Assembly (NCBI GenBank): GCA_031266135.1
Contig: JAISBP010000006.1
Span: 1-41,699 of the forward strand
Source of the DNA: Holosporales bacterium
GTDB taxonomy: Bacteria; Pseudomonadota; Alphaproteobacteria; RUG11792
Length of the DNA stretch: 41,699 nt
Reading direction: 5' to 3'
A program made the translations under genes and the position numbers. This document shows positions 17,954 to 26,483 of this stretch, in pieces; positions within the stretch are counted from its first letter, which is position 1; every line of letters begins with the position of its first letter. Below the pieces are notes generated by a model. The model searched no databases. It worked only from the letters and a program-made list of their open reading frames with translations, and was not told where the DNA came from.

Positions 17954-19324
17954 CTAATCATCTGAAACAGACGAGATAATATCACCTGCCTGTCGTACGA
18001 CGCTCGGATTTTTGGAGGAAGAGGCTCGCCCTGCATGGAGCTTAGCAGCTTCTGTATCGCCTCGTAAGACAGCAGCCTTCGCCGCATATAGGCTCGCATG
18101 ATCTTGTTGGCCATCTAAGTTATTCAATCTTCCCAGCAGACCTATGGCAGATACATCATCCGGATGCCTAGCGTGTATCTTTTTCACAGCCTTAATAGCC
18201 TTCACAATTTCTTGTTTACCAGGATTCACGTTCGTTACCGCAAGAGCGTATATCAAAGTAATATCCCTGTAAACTTCATTTTTCCTGAGCTTATTTTGCA
18301 GTACGTGAAAACTCTTTATTAACTCTGAATACCTATGCAAATTAAAGAGACACATCAATTTGATTTCCATGCAATGCGGAATGGATATCTCTTTGAGTGG
18401 ACTCGGTTTAACTGAATCGTCTGCCTGTTTTATAGCCTCATCAACATTCTCAATTGCTTCCTTATACTTATCTGCCCGCATCAGAGCCATCGCTCTGGCA
18501 TACCGTTGAACTCGGTCTTTTGGCTGTTTAAATTGGGCAAGTATCATGGATGGTTCATAAATCAATGCCTTTAACTTCCACTGAATAACATTGAATTTTT
18601 TCTGCATATTTTCTAGGAGTGATGCAACTTTGGATGTAATTTCCGCATCCTTGAACTCCTTTAGAAACTCGATGAATTTATCGATACGATCTTGGGACTG
18701 AGGGTGAGTCGATAGATATGCATTGTATACCGCTCCATGCGCCATGAGCTTCCTATGAAGGGAGACGAAGCCATCGAATACCGATAACCACCCAAGTTTG
18801 ATTATCGCTTCTGCAGATTTTGTATCCGCCATAGCTTCTTTCTGCCTCAATTTGGCCAGGGTCTGTCCCATATCCAACGCCTGGCCCGCATAAACTCCGG
18901 CAGCAAAGGGCGTTGGATCCTTCGAGATGATAGCCGCTCCAGCCCCAATTATCGATGCAATGATGCTGGATTTTATAATATCTGGCCTGATGGCGAGGAA
19001 CGTAGACATATGGTATCCGGCTAAATGACCAACCTCGTGTGCCAATATCGCGATCAATTCCTTGAAGTTATCGACCTGTATAATGGCTCCCGCATTGATT
19101 ACGATGTCGCCATTTTGAGTTGCCATGGCATTCAATGACTGGTTATTCGTAACATAGACGTTGATTTTTTGCTGGTATCCAAGCGCGTCCTTGATTAAAT
19201 TAACCAAATACTCTAGGAATAACTCGATCTCCTCGTCTATAACCAGGAGATCTTCCGAGTGTACCGGCCGCGAGATAAAGCATATAAAAAGGACACACTT
19301 TACCCAAACAGCTTTTTTAGCCAT
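17954..19324 (-). CDS. Exported M48-family zinc metalloprotease with C-terminal repeats (BepA-like)
   Basis: 456 aa. It has a signal peptide (1-23, cleavage after VHS), an M48 peptidase domain with HEVGH at 96-100 and the likely third ligand Glu163 in KEAMAD, then about 220 residues of helical, TPR-like repeats. This architecture matches BepA/YfgC, the periplasmic protease-chaperone that checks assembly of LptD and other outer-membrane proteins. The ATG lies inside the 3' end of rne (25-bp overlap), and its stop is two bases before uvrD. The M48 class is certain; BepA function is inferred. Confidence 0.88.
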   Translation of the reverse strand: MAKKAVWVKCVLFICFISRPVHSEDLLVIDEEIELFLEYLVNLIKDALGYQQKINVYVTNNQSLNAMATQNGDIVINAGAIIQVDNFKELIAILAHEVGHLAGYHMSTFLAIRPDIIKSSIIASIIGAGAAIISKDPTPFAAGVYAGQALDMGQTLAKLRQKEAMADTKSAEAIIKLGWLSVFDGFVSLHRKLMAHGAVYNAYLSTHPQSQDRIDKFIEFLKEFKDAEITSKVASLLENMQKKFNVIQWKLKALIYEPSMILAQFKQPKDRVQRYARAMALMRADKYKEAIENVDEAIKQADDSVKPSPLKEISIPHCMEIKLMCLFNLHRYSELIKSFHVLQNKLRKNEVYRDITLIYALAVTNVNPGKQEIVKAIKAVKKIHARHPDDVSAIGLLGRLNNLDGQQDHASLYAAKAAVLRGDTEAAKLHAGRASSSKNPSVVRQAGDIISSVSDD

Positions 19325-21414
19325 CCATCTCTATCCGCTTTCTTTGGAGTACTGCCACTCTTCCGATAATTGATTTTGGGACCGGCATCATCTCCACCCG
19401 CAGCAGATTGCATCAATTCCGATGCCAAAGAAGAATCATCGACTTTCCGATCGGCTGCAGCTACCTTTTTCCTCGGAGGCCTTCTCCGTTTGGCTGGCCG
19501 TTCTTGACGAGGAGCCTCTTCTATAGGTGGAGATTCTTCTAGCGGTTTAACCTCCGAATCACTGGAAGGTTCCTGATCCGGAGATACTGGCTCTGCACTA
19601 ACTTCCGGACTGGCTGCTTGTTGCCCATCCGTAACTCGCCTATGCCTACGACGACGCTTCTTTTTCGGCGGTTGAGGTGTCTGATCTTTGGCAGGTTCCT
19701 CGGCCATTTTCTCTTCAGAATCGGCCTTCTGGGCTACGTTATCTCCTTTCGTAAGTTCTGGTTCTGGAGGTTTGGAAAGAGGTCTATTCTTTTCTGCAAT
19801 TTCCGGCTCTTGAGGGGCCGGGATAGAAATATTTAAACAATTCTCTTTTATATTATTACTTGGATCGACCATATCCGTCGCCTTAAATTCCTTTATCAAT
19901 ATTTTGCAATCAGTTTGTACTAGCGTTTGATTACGGGTAATCTCAATATAGACCTGATAAAATCCTTCCATCTCCGATATGATTCGCCTCTTATTATTGA
20001 GGATGTAAAGATCGACTCCACTCGCAACCTCAACGATGATCGATTTCGCATTACCGTTCACCAACGAACTCTCTATTTTCCTGATGACCGATAAGGCGAC
20101 GACTTCGATCGACAGGATCTTCCCGACCCCACAGCAGTGCTTACATTTAACGAAACTAGTCTCGGATAGGCTTTGCCTCAGTCTCTGACGAGAAATTTCC
20201 ATCAACCCGAACTGCGAAATCTTCCCGATTTGGACGCTGGAGTAGTCCTGCTTCATGGCCTCCCTCATCTTATGCTCCACCTTACTATTCGATGAATAAT
20301 TGGCCATATCTATGAAATCTATCACGATAATTCCAGCGATATCTCTTAACCGTATCTGCCTGGCTATCTCCGTGACGGCCTCTAGATTCGTCTTGAGGGC
20401 TGTGCCATTGAGGTCTTTCTCACTCTTAGACTTCCCGGAATTAACATCGATTGCAATGAGGGCTTCGGTGACGTCGATCACGATGGACCCACCGGATGGC
20501 AGGTGCACAACAGGATTCAGGATTTCTTTAATCTTTTCCTCGATGTCATGCTTATGAAAAAGTGGCGTCGCATTATCTTTATATAGTTCTATTTTCTTGA
20601 CGTGACTCGGAGTGAACAACTTCATGAAAGTCCTGGCCTCTTTATAGGCTTCGGCTCCCTGGATCGTGATACCATCCATGGTCCTGCTATATAGATCCCG
20701 TATGGTTCGTTTGACGATGTTACCTTCCTCGTATAGGAGGGCAGGTGCCGTGGCCGCACCCTTCTCATCTTTGATTTCATTCCAAAGCCTGACCAGATAT
20801 TCAAGGTCTCGTTTTATTTCTTGTTTGGCTCGATTTTCCCCGGCCGTCCTGACGATACATCCCATCCCATCCGGTATATCAAGGGAATCGATGATCTCGC
20901 GTAGCCTTTCCTTTTCGGAGGCTTCTAGGCGCTTTGAAACACAGGTACTCTTCCCCTTCGGAGGATTGGGTGTCAAAACACAATACCTCCCAGGAATACT
21001 GATGAATGTCGTGAAGAAGGCACATTTATTTCCGCGTACTTCCTTCTCTGCCTGAACCAAAAAGACCTGCTTATTGGTAATGACGTCCTGAATCTTGAAG
21101 TGTTTAGAAAAACCTCGCACGTGGCTATCGTCTTCTAAATACTTCGATTCTTCCTCATTAAGCGCATCCTTATTGAAATAATCGTAATGGATCTCGGATA
21201 ATGGAAGAAACCCGTTCTTCTCTTCTCCGTAATCAATGAACGCCGCCTGGATGGATGGTTCAATCCTGACCACCCTCGCGAGGTAAATATTTCCCTTAAT
21301 CTGCTTTCGTTTAGAATGCTCTACCTCGAAATTTTCGAGATTCCCATTTTCATCGAGAATCGCAATCCTAGTTTCGTCGCTATAATGCGCATCTATAAAT
21401 AACCTTCCTGCCAT
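19300..21414 (-). CDS. rne: Ribonuclease E/G
   Basis: Single-strand endoribonuclease central to mRNA decay and rRNA processing. The start is the ATG at 21412-21414 (MAGRLFIDAHYSDETRIAIL); an upstream GTG adds an unlikely 11 residues. The product is 704 aa. It has an S1-like RNA-binding domain, catalytic DNase-I-like domain with IDVNSGK and IIVIDFIDM (the two metal-binding aspartates), and Zn-link C424-K-H-C427. From about residue 530 the tail is disordered, with basic patches (KKKRRRRHRR and AKRRRPPRKK) and Pro/Glu runs. About residues 542-556 (NRPLSKPPEPELTKG) match repeat R1 in the R1 reading frame, an in-frame insertion. Confidence 0.95.
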   Translation of the reverse strand: MAGRLFIDAHYSDETRIAILDENGNLENFEVEHSKRKQIKGNIYLARVVRIEPSIQAAFIDYGEEKNGFLPLSEIHYDYFNKDALNEEESKYLEDDSHVRGFSKHFKIQDVITNKQVFLVQAEKEVRGNKCAFFTTFISIPGRYCVLTPNPPKGKSTCVSKRLEASEKERLREIIDSLDIPDGMGCIVRTAGENRAKQEIKRDLEYLVRLWNEIKDEKGAATAPALLYEEGNIVKRTIRDLYSRTMDGITIQGAEAYKEARTFMKLFTPSHVKKIELYKDNATPLFHKHDIEEKIKEILNPVVHLPSGGSIVIDVTEALIAIDVNSGKSKSEKDLNGTALKTNLEAVTEIARQIRLRDIAGIIVIDFIDMANYSSNSKVEHKMREAMKQDYSSVQIGKISQFGLMEISRQRLRQSLSETSFVKCKHCCGVGKILSIEVVALSVIRKIESSLVNGNAKSIIVEVASGVDLYILNNKRRIISEMEGFYQVYIEITRNQTLVQTDCKILIKEFKATDMVDPSNNIKENCLNISIPAPQEPEIAEKNRPLSKPPEPELTKGDNVAQKADSEEKMAEEPAKDQTPQPPKKKRRRRHRRVTDGQQAASPEVSAEPVSPDQEPSSDSEVKPLEESPPIEEAPRQERPAKRRRPPRKKVAAADRKVDDSSLASELMQSAAGGDDAGPKINYRKSGSTPKKADRDGWLKKLFG
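19753..19789 (-). repeat. R1 palindromic repeat, copy C, in frame inside rne
   Basis: The minus strand here matches the first 37 bases of R1 copies A and B at most positions (TAGACCTCTTTCCAAACCTC followed by CAGAACCAGAACTT), and encodes NRPLSKPPEPEL in the same frame that R1 uses elsewhere. Only the 5' end of the repeat is recognisable. It lies in the disordered C-terminal tail, where an insertion would be tolerated. Confidence 0.7.
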
Positions 21415-21634
21415 GTAAGTAAATCCTAAATAACAAATCCACACCAAAGACTGACAACATTAAACATCAATGGTAACAATCTGATACTTCCTAATTCTAT
21501 TGACTATCGTATCCAAATTAGAAGTACCACGATAGTATGATAGCCTAACTTCACACGCGATGCAGCAATTTTCATGATTGTTAAAAATCACTCAAAATAT
21601 TTATAAACAGTCATTTAATTCGTTTGGTAGCAAA

Positions 21635-22300
21635 CTACTCCAGTATTCTGGGGGGATTTATAAATTCTTCTTTAAAAGTTTTCCACATTTGCGATATAGC
21701 GTCAGTGCCATCAATTTTGGAGTTTTGATTTATTATGTCCCTTATACGGGCATCTTGGTCTGTACGTCCCAAATTTACTTCACATAGTACTCTCTGAAGC
21801 GCGCGCGATGCTGCGACAGAGGGATCAGTACTATCACGATATGCATTGTTCACGATACTCGTAAGCGGGTTGTCTTTAAAGCCCCAGTAAACCTGGTATG
21901 AGTCCGGAGAAGCCCGATCTTTTATGGGATTGATAACTCGGAATATCATTTGCCCAATCGATGGGAATCGGTAGCCGAAATTCCTGAGCCTGTCAATTTG
22001 CCCTGGATCTCCAGCGTCTGGCGAGAAAACGCTGGACATGTGCACTCCTGTCAGAACTTTCACAAAGTCAGCCACCAATCTGTCTTTTCCTACCGCTTTC
22101 CAAACTACACGTTCCGATTTCTCTACTGTTCCTGGGAGCAGTTTGGTCCCGGACTGAGTTATATCACATAAATACTCATCGACTGAATATGGCAATTGGC
22201 CTTCCACCGAGGCCACTGCATCTGTCTTTGTTGCATGTCCTTCTCTACATACTGACGAAAGTAAACACAACACCAATACCTTTATCTTGTTGTTTAACAT
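21635..22300 (-). CDS. Secreted hypothetical protein
   Basis: 221 aa, no family recognised. Residues 1-23 are a signal peptide (MLNNKIKVLVLCLLSSVC..., cleavage after GHA). The mature part is mixed alpha/beta without visible catalytic motifs. GGGAAGG precedes the ATG. The gene is divergent from mutL across an AT-rich region holding a strong palindrome (22350-22367) that could regulate either gene. It lies upstream of rne on the same strand but is separated by 220 bp. Confidence 0.7.
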   Translation of the reverse strand: MLNNKIKVLVLCLLSSVCREGHATKTDAVASVEGQLPYSVDEYLCDITQSGTKLLPGTVEKSERVVWKAVGKDRLVADFVKVLTGVHMSSVFSPDAGDPGQIDRLRNFGYRFPSIGQMIFRVINPIKDRASPDSYQVYWGFKDNPLTSIVNNAYRDSTDPSVAASRALQRVLCEVNLGRTDQDARIRDIINQNSKIDGTDAISQMWKTFKEEFINPPRILE

Positions 22301-22349
22301 ACTTAACCTTCCCTTTAAAACATTATTTTTATATAATCATCCTGCCCTA

Positions 22350-22367
22350 TAATATTGTACAATATTA
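22350..22367. promoter_or_regulatory. Perfect 18-bp palindrome, putative operator
   Basis: TAATATTGTACAATATTA is a perfect dyad in the 145-bp region between the leftward secreted-protein gene and mutL. It overlaps a perfect rightward TATAAT (22348-22353). A second, shorter inverted repeat, TTTACA-TT-TGTAAA, follows at 22370-22383. This arrangement is typical of a regulator binding site over a promoter. The binding protein is unknown. Confidence 0.5.
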
Positions 22368-22445
22368 ATTTTACATTTGTAAATTTATTTAATTGGGTTA
22401 TACTCACCTGGCCCAGTTGATTAATCATCATGGTACTTTAAAACT

Positions 22446-24173
22446 GTGGGAAAAATAAAATTACTCAGTGAGCAGATTATAAACCAGATAGCGGCTGGAG
22501 AGATCGTCGAACGTCCATGCTCCGCCCTGAAAGAGGTCGTCGAGAATTCGATCGATGCAGGAGCGAAGAACGTGTACATTTTCCTAAAGAATGGCGGGAA
22601 AACGAAGATGGTGGTTGAAGACGATGGAGAAGGGCTATCGTCCGAAGATTTGTCCATGTGCATCTTGAGGCACGCCACATCGAAGCTGAGTGGAATGAAT
22701 CTGTTCGAAATACAGAGCTACGGATTCAGGGGTGAAGCTTTACCGTCCATAGCTTCCGTCAGTAGGTTTTCCATAGAATCCAATGGCCTCGGGCTTACGG
22801 CCAATTTTTCAGAGGTTTCCGATCCTTTTCCATCAAAAATTACGGGTGGTACAGTCGTCACAATTGAGGACCTATTTTCTCGTATTCCAGCGAGGCTGAA
22901 GTTCATGAAATCTGATGGAGCCGAATTATCGGCCTGTATTTCTGTCATTGAGAACTTTGCCATCATACATCGGGATGTCAACTTCACAGTCAGGAGTGAT
23001 GATAAATGCATTCTATCATTTCAGAATGACACCCTCCCCGAAAGAATAGCCCGTATCTTCGGGCGAGATATATTTGAACGATCCATATATTTCGAAGAAG
23101 AGGATGGGACGATCGTAGTGAAGGGATACCTCTTCCATCCCCTCGACAGTAAATATTCTCAGGAATTTCAGAGGACCTTCGTGAATGGCAGGATCGTAAG
23201 GGATAAGACGATCTCTGCCTCCATTAGAAATGCATACCGTGATCTTGTGATCCCTGGAAGATTCGCCGTCTCCGTCATCTTCATCGAGATAGATCCATTC
23301 TATGTCGATGTCAATGTATCTCCCACCAAATCCGAGATCCGCTTCAGGGATCCCAGATACGTGCAAAAAATGCTGACCGATAGTATACGGAGGAATCTTC
23401 AGAGGTTCGATAAAGTAGATCGTGGTATTTCGAGTACGTCGATAGGTATATCAGAGAATAAGGACATAGTGATCGATACGAGAGTAACCGATTATTTGAT
23501 CGATGAATCTGATCTACGATTACGTGATGGTTCAAACTCAATACTGTCGAAGATCAGCTTTTCATCTCCAATTAAAAGTGAAAGACTAGATATATTCGAT
23601 GATTTTAAAATGGATAACGAATTTGGAGAACCGCTTTGTCAGATCTTCGATTCGTATATCGTGGCCGAGAAGGGGGAGTCCATCATCCTGATCGATCAAC
23701 ACGCGGTTCACGAAAAGATAACCCAAGAAAAGATCCTGAAAGAATTGAAGACGGAAAATAAACAGCATCTACTCAATCCAGAAATTATAGAACTAACCCG
23801 TCGGCAGAAGGAGTTTATTTCAGAGAATGAACATAATATCACGCAGTGTGGCTTTGAGATCCAAATCAATAACAATCTCCTAATGGTTTCGGCGGTTCCA
23901 GCCGTCATGGATATCCAGACAGCGATTCTGTTTATAAATGACATTGCAGACTCAAAGGAAGATCTCCTGCCGATCGACGTGATGAGGCACAAGATCGCTG
24001 ATATAGCGTGCCATAACAGTATCAGAGCTGGGCGCAAGATGTCCCACGGCGAAATGCAGGCAATGCTCAAACAGATGGAAGAAACCAAATCGATACATCA
24101 ATGTAATCACCATCGCCCGAGCTTTATTCGGATCACCAAAGAACAGATAGAAAAGATGTTTCATCGCAGATAG
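22446..24173 (+). CDS. mutL: DNA mismatch repair protein MutL (endonuclease type)
   Basis: 575 aa. The GHKL ATPase domain has VVENSIDAGA (Glu33), DDGEGL, RHATSK and YGFRGEALPSI. The C-terminal domain carries DQHAVHEKITQE starting at Asp417, which fits the nicking-endonuclease motif DQHA(X)2E(X)4E, together with ACHNSIRAG and CNHHRPSF. Such MutL proteins nick DNA themselves and are found where MutH is absent, as in most alphaproteobacteria. The start is GTG without a strong ribosome binding site. It is convergent with xseB with a 44-bp gap. Confidence 0.95.
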   Translation: MGKIKLLSEQIINQIAAGEIVERPCSALKEVVENSIDAGAKNVYIFLKNGGKTKMVVEDDGEGLSSEDLSMCILRHATSKLSGMNLFEIQSYGFRGEALPSIASVSRFSIESNGLGLTANFSEVSDPFPSKITGGTVVTIEDLFSRIPARLKFMKSDGAELSACISVIENFAIIHRDVNFTVRSDDKCILSFQNDTLPERIARIFGRDIFERSIYFEEEDGTIVVKGYLFHPLDSKYSQEFQRTFVNGRIVRDKTISASIRNAYRDLVIPGRFAVSVIFIEIDPFYVDVNVSPTKSEIRFRDPRYVQKMLTDSIRRNLQRFDKVDRGISSTSIGISENKDIVIDTRVTDYLIDESDLRLRDGSNSILSKISFSSPIKSERLDIFDDFKMDNEFGEPLCQIFDSYIVAEKGESIILIDQHAVHEKITQEKILKELKTENKQHLLNPEIIELTRRQKEFISENEHNITQCGFEIQINNNLLMVSAVPAVMDIQTAILFINDIADSKEDLLPIDVMRHKIADIACHNSIRAGRKMSHGEMQAMLKQMEETKSIHQCNHHRPSFIRITKEQIEKMFHRR

Positions 24174-24217
24174 TATACTCGAGATTTGCGGGAGAGACTT
24201 AGCAATACCATCAAATT

Positions 24218-24412
24218 TTAATTCACTTCTTTTTCAGATAGCATTTCTATTTTCAATTGTGCATCCTTTAGTTTATTCTCACATATTTTCCTTAATTCTG
24301 AGCCGCGTTCAAATGCCTTTACGGCCTCTTCCAACGGTAGCTTACCGTCCTCGAGTTTCTTTATAATATCCTCGAGTTCCGATACGGCCATCTCGAATGT
24401 TAGTTCATCCAT
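24218..24412 (-). CDS. xseB: Exodeoxyribonuclease VII small subunit
   Basis: 64 aa, with the complete XseB pattern: FEMAVSELEDIIKKLEDGKL, PLEEAVKAFERGSELRKICE, then KLKDAQLKIEML. It is a small helical protein that binds the XseA catalytic subunit. AGGTGAT precedes the ATG. xseA is not in the window. It lies alone between mutL and typA. Confidence 0.93.
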   Translation of the reverse strand: MDELTFEMAVSELEDIIKKLEDGKLPLEEAVKAFERGSELRKICENKLKDAQLKIEMLSEKEVN

Positions 24413-24523
24413 TTCTATATCACCTTTTATTTGGATTTTTAATATGGTAGCATTATATCATTCAGGAGAGGGAATATCACGTTTTGATTTTCGTATATTT
24501 CTATTTTTTTAAAAGTTGCCGAT

Positions 24524-26353
24524 ATGCTTAATAAAATAAAGAATTTAGCAATTATAGCGCACGTTGATCACGGTAAAACGACGCTCGTTGACGCCATGTT
24601 CAAGCAGAGTGGGTTATTCCGTGAGAATCAGCAGATCGATACGTGTGCCATGGATTACAACGATCTTGAGAGGGAACGTGGTATCACGATCCTAGCAAAG
24701 TGCACGAGTTTTGTGTGGCATGGGACGAAGCTCAATATAGTCGATACTCCGGGGCACGCTGATTTTGGCGGAGAGGTTGAGCGCATCTTGAGTATGGTGG
24801 ACGGGGTCTTGGTACTTGTCGATGCCGCGGAGGGCCCCATGCCCCAGACGAAATTCGTCCTCTCCAAGGCGCTGGCCTTAAATCTCAATCCAATCGTGGT
24901 GATCAATAAGATCGATAAATCTGATGCCCGTATATCTGAGGTACTGGATGAAGTCTTCGATCTATTCATAGCCCTCGGAGCCAATGATACCCAACTGGAT
25001 TTCCCGATTATATATGCGTCGGGGCGCAATGGATGGGCCGTGAAGCATCTCGATGATCCAAAGACTGATCTAACGCCACTTCTAGAATGTGCGCTGTCTC
25101 ACGTCCCCAATGCGACGGTGATAGAAGGCCAGCCCTTCCAGATGCTGGTATCGATGCTCGAATATGATCAGTATCTCGGTCGAATATTGACGGGTAAAAT
25201 ACTGAGTGGGACCGCCAATATCAACGACGTGGTCCACGTCTTGCGTCCGGGGACATCGTCCGATGTGGAGAAGGCCCGTCTAACGAAGCTCCTTTCATTT
25301 GAGGGTCTAAATAGAATTCCAATAAATTCTGCCCGGGCAGGGGATATCATCGCAATAGCCGGCCTCGAAACCGGGACCGTTGCCGATACGATAGCGGCGA
25401 TGGAGATCACCGAGCCACTGAAAGCGATTCCAATCGATCCGCCGACGATATCCATCACATTCGCTGTGAATGATTCGCCCCTGGCCGGGAAGGAGGGTAA
25501 GAAGCTCACGTCCCGGATGATAGGGGAGAGGCTATTCAGGGAGGCAGAGGGAAACGTTTCCATCACGGTCCAGAGATCGCATCACGAGGAATCATACGAG
25601 GTTGCCGGGCGAGGGGAGCTGCAGCTCGGCATATTGATCGAGACCATGAGGCGTGAAGGGTTCGAGTTATCGATCGGGCGTCCAAAGGTTCTGTTTCATA
25701 AAGATGAAACAACGGGTGAGATTCTAGAGCCCCTAGAAGAATTATACGTCGATTTAGATGATGAATTCACGGGGATCGTAGTTGAGAAGATTATCCAGAG
25801 GAAGGGCGAGATGATCGACATGCGCCCATCAGGCAGCGGTAAAACGCGGATTAAATTCCTGATACCGACTCGTGGATTAATAGGTTATTACGGTGAGTTC
25901 CTGACGGATACACGAGGTACTGGAATCATGAATAAGACCTTCCATTCGTACGTCCCGCATAGGGGGGTGATAGAAGGACGTAACAAGGGGGTCCTGGTGT
26001 CGACGGCGAGTGGAAAAGCCGTCCCATATGCCCTGTTTTACCTAAAAGACAGGGGGACGTTGTTCGTGCCTCCAGGCGATCCGGTATATGAAGGGATGAT
26101 AATAGGAGAGAATAGTCGTGAAAATGAACTGGAGGTGAATCCAACGAAGGAGAAGCAGTTATCCAACTGCAGAGCTTCAGGAAAGGACGAGGCTATTAAA
26201 ATACCGAATCCAAGACAAATGTCACTGGAGCAATCCATAGCGTACATACAGACCGACGAGATGGTAGAGGTTACCCCTGTCTCAATCAGGCTCCGGAAAA
26301 AGCAGTTGGATTCCATAACCCGGAAAAAGATGAGCAGGTCGGAAAAGAGGTAA
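24524..26353 (+). CDS. typA: Ribosome-associated GTPase TypA/BipA
   Basis: Translational GTPase that binds the ribosome under stress and assists 50S assembly. It is 609 aa, the standard length. G1 AHVDHGKTT is near the start, then G2 RERGITILAK, G3 DTPGHADFGGEVER and G4 NKIDK. Domain III has GRGELQLGILIE, and the BipA-specific C-terminal domain contains TRGLIGYYGEFLTDTRGTG. The ribosome binding site is weak. Its 130-bp downstream gap probably contains the promoter of the outer-membrane protein gene. Confidence 0.96.
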   Translation: MLNKIKNLAIIAHVDHGKTTLVDAMFKQSGLFRENQQIDTCAMDYNDLERERGITILAKCTSFVWHGTKLNIVDTPGHADFGGEVERILSMVDGVLVLVDAAEGPMPQTKFVLSKALALNLNPIVVINKIDKSDARISEVLDEVFDLFIALGANDTQLDFPIIYASGRNGWAVKHLDDPKTDLTPLLECALSHVPNATVIEGQPFQMLVSMLEYDQYLGRILTGKILSGTANINDVVHVLRPGTSSDVEKARLTKLLSFEGLNRIPINSARAGDIIAIAGLETGTVADTIAAMEITEPLKAIPIDPPTISITFAVNDSPLAGKEGKKLTSRMIGERLFREAEGNVSITVQRSHHEESYEVAGRGELQLGILIETMRREGFELSIGRPKVLFHKDETTGEILEPLEELYVDLDDEFTGIVVEKIIQRKGEMIDMRPSGSGKTRIKFLIPTRGLIGYYGEFLTDTRGTGIMNKTFHSYVPHRGVIEGRNKGVLVSTASGKAVPYALFYLKDRGTLFVPPGDPVYEGMIIGENSRENELEVNPTKEKQLSNCRASGKDEAIKIPNPRQMSLEQSIAYIQTDEMVEVTPVSIRLRKKQLDSITRKKMSRSEKR

Positions 26354-26483
26354 CAAAAAGCGAGAGAGTGGCAAAATAGTCACGCAGATTCACGGAAGAG
26401 GCACAATTAGGTCCCAGATAACTAGCAGTTCCCATATCAGAAGTGCAGAATACAATAAAAGTTTCTTAATAGGACGGAACCAA

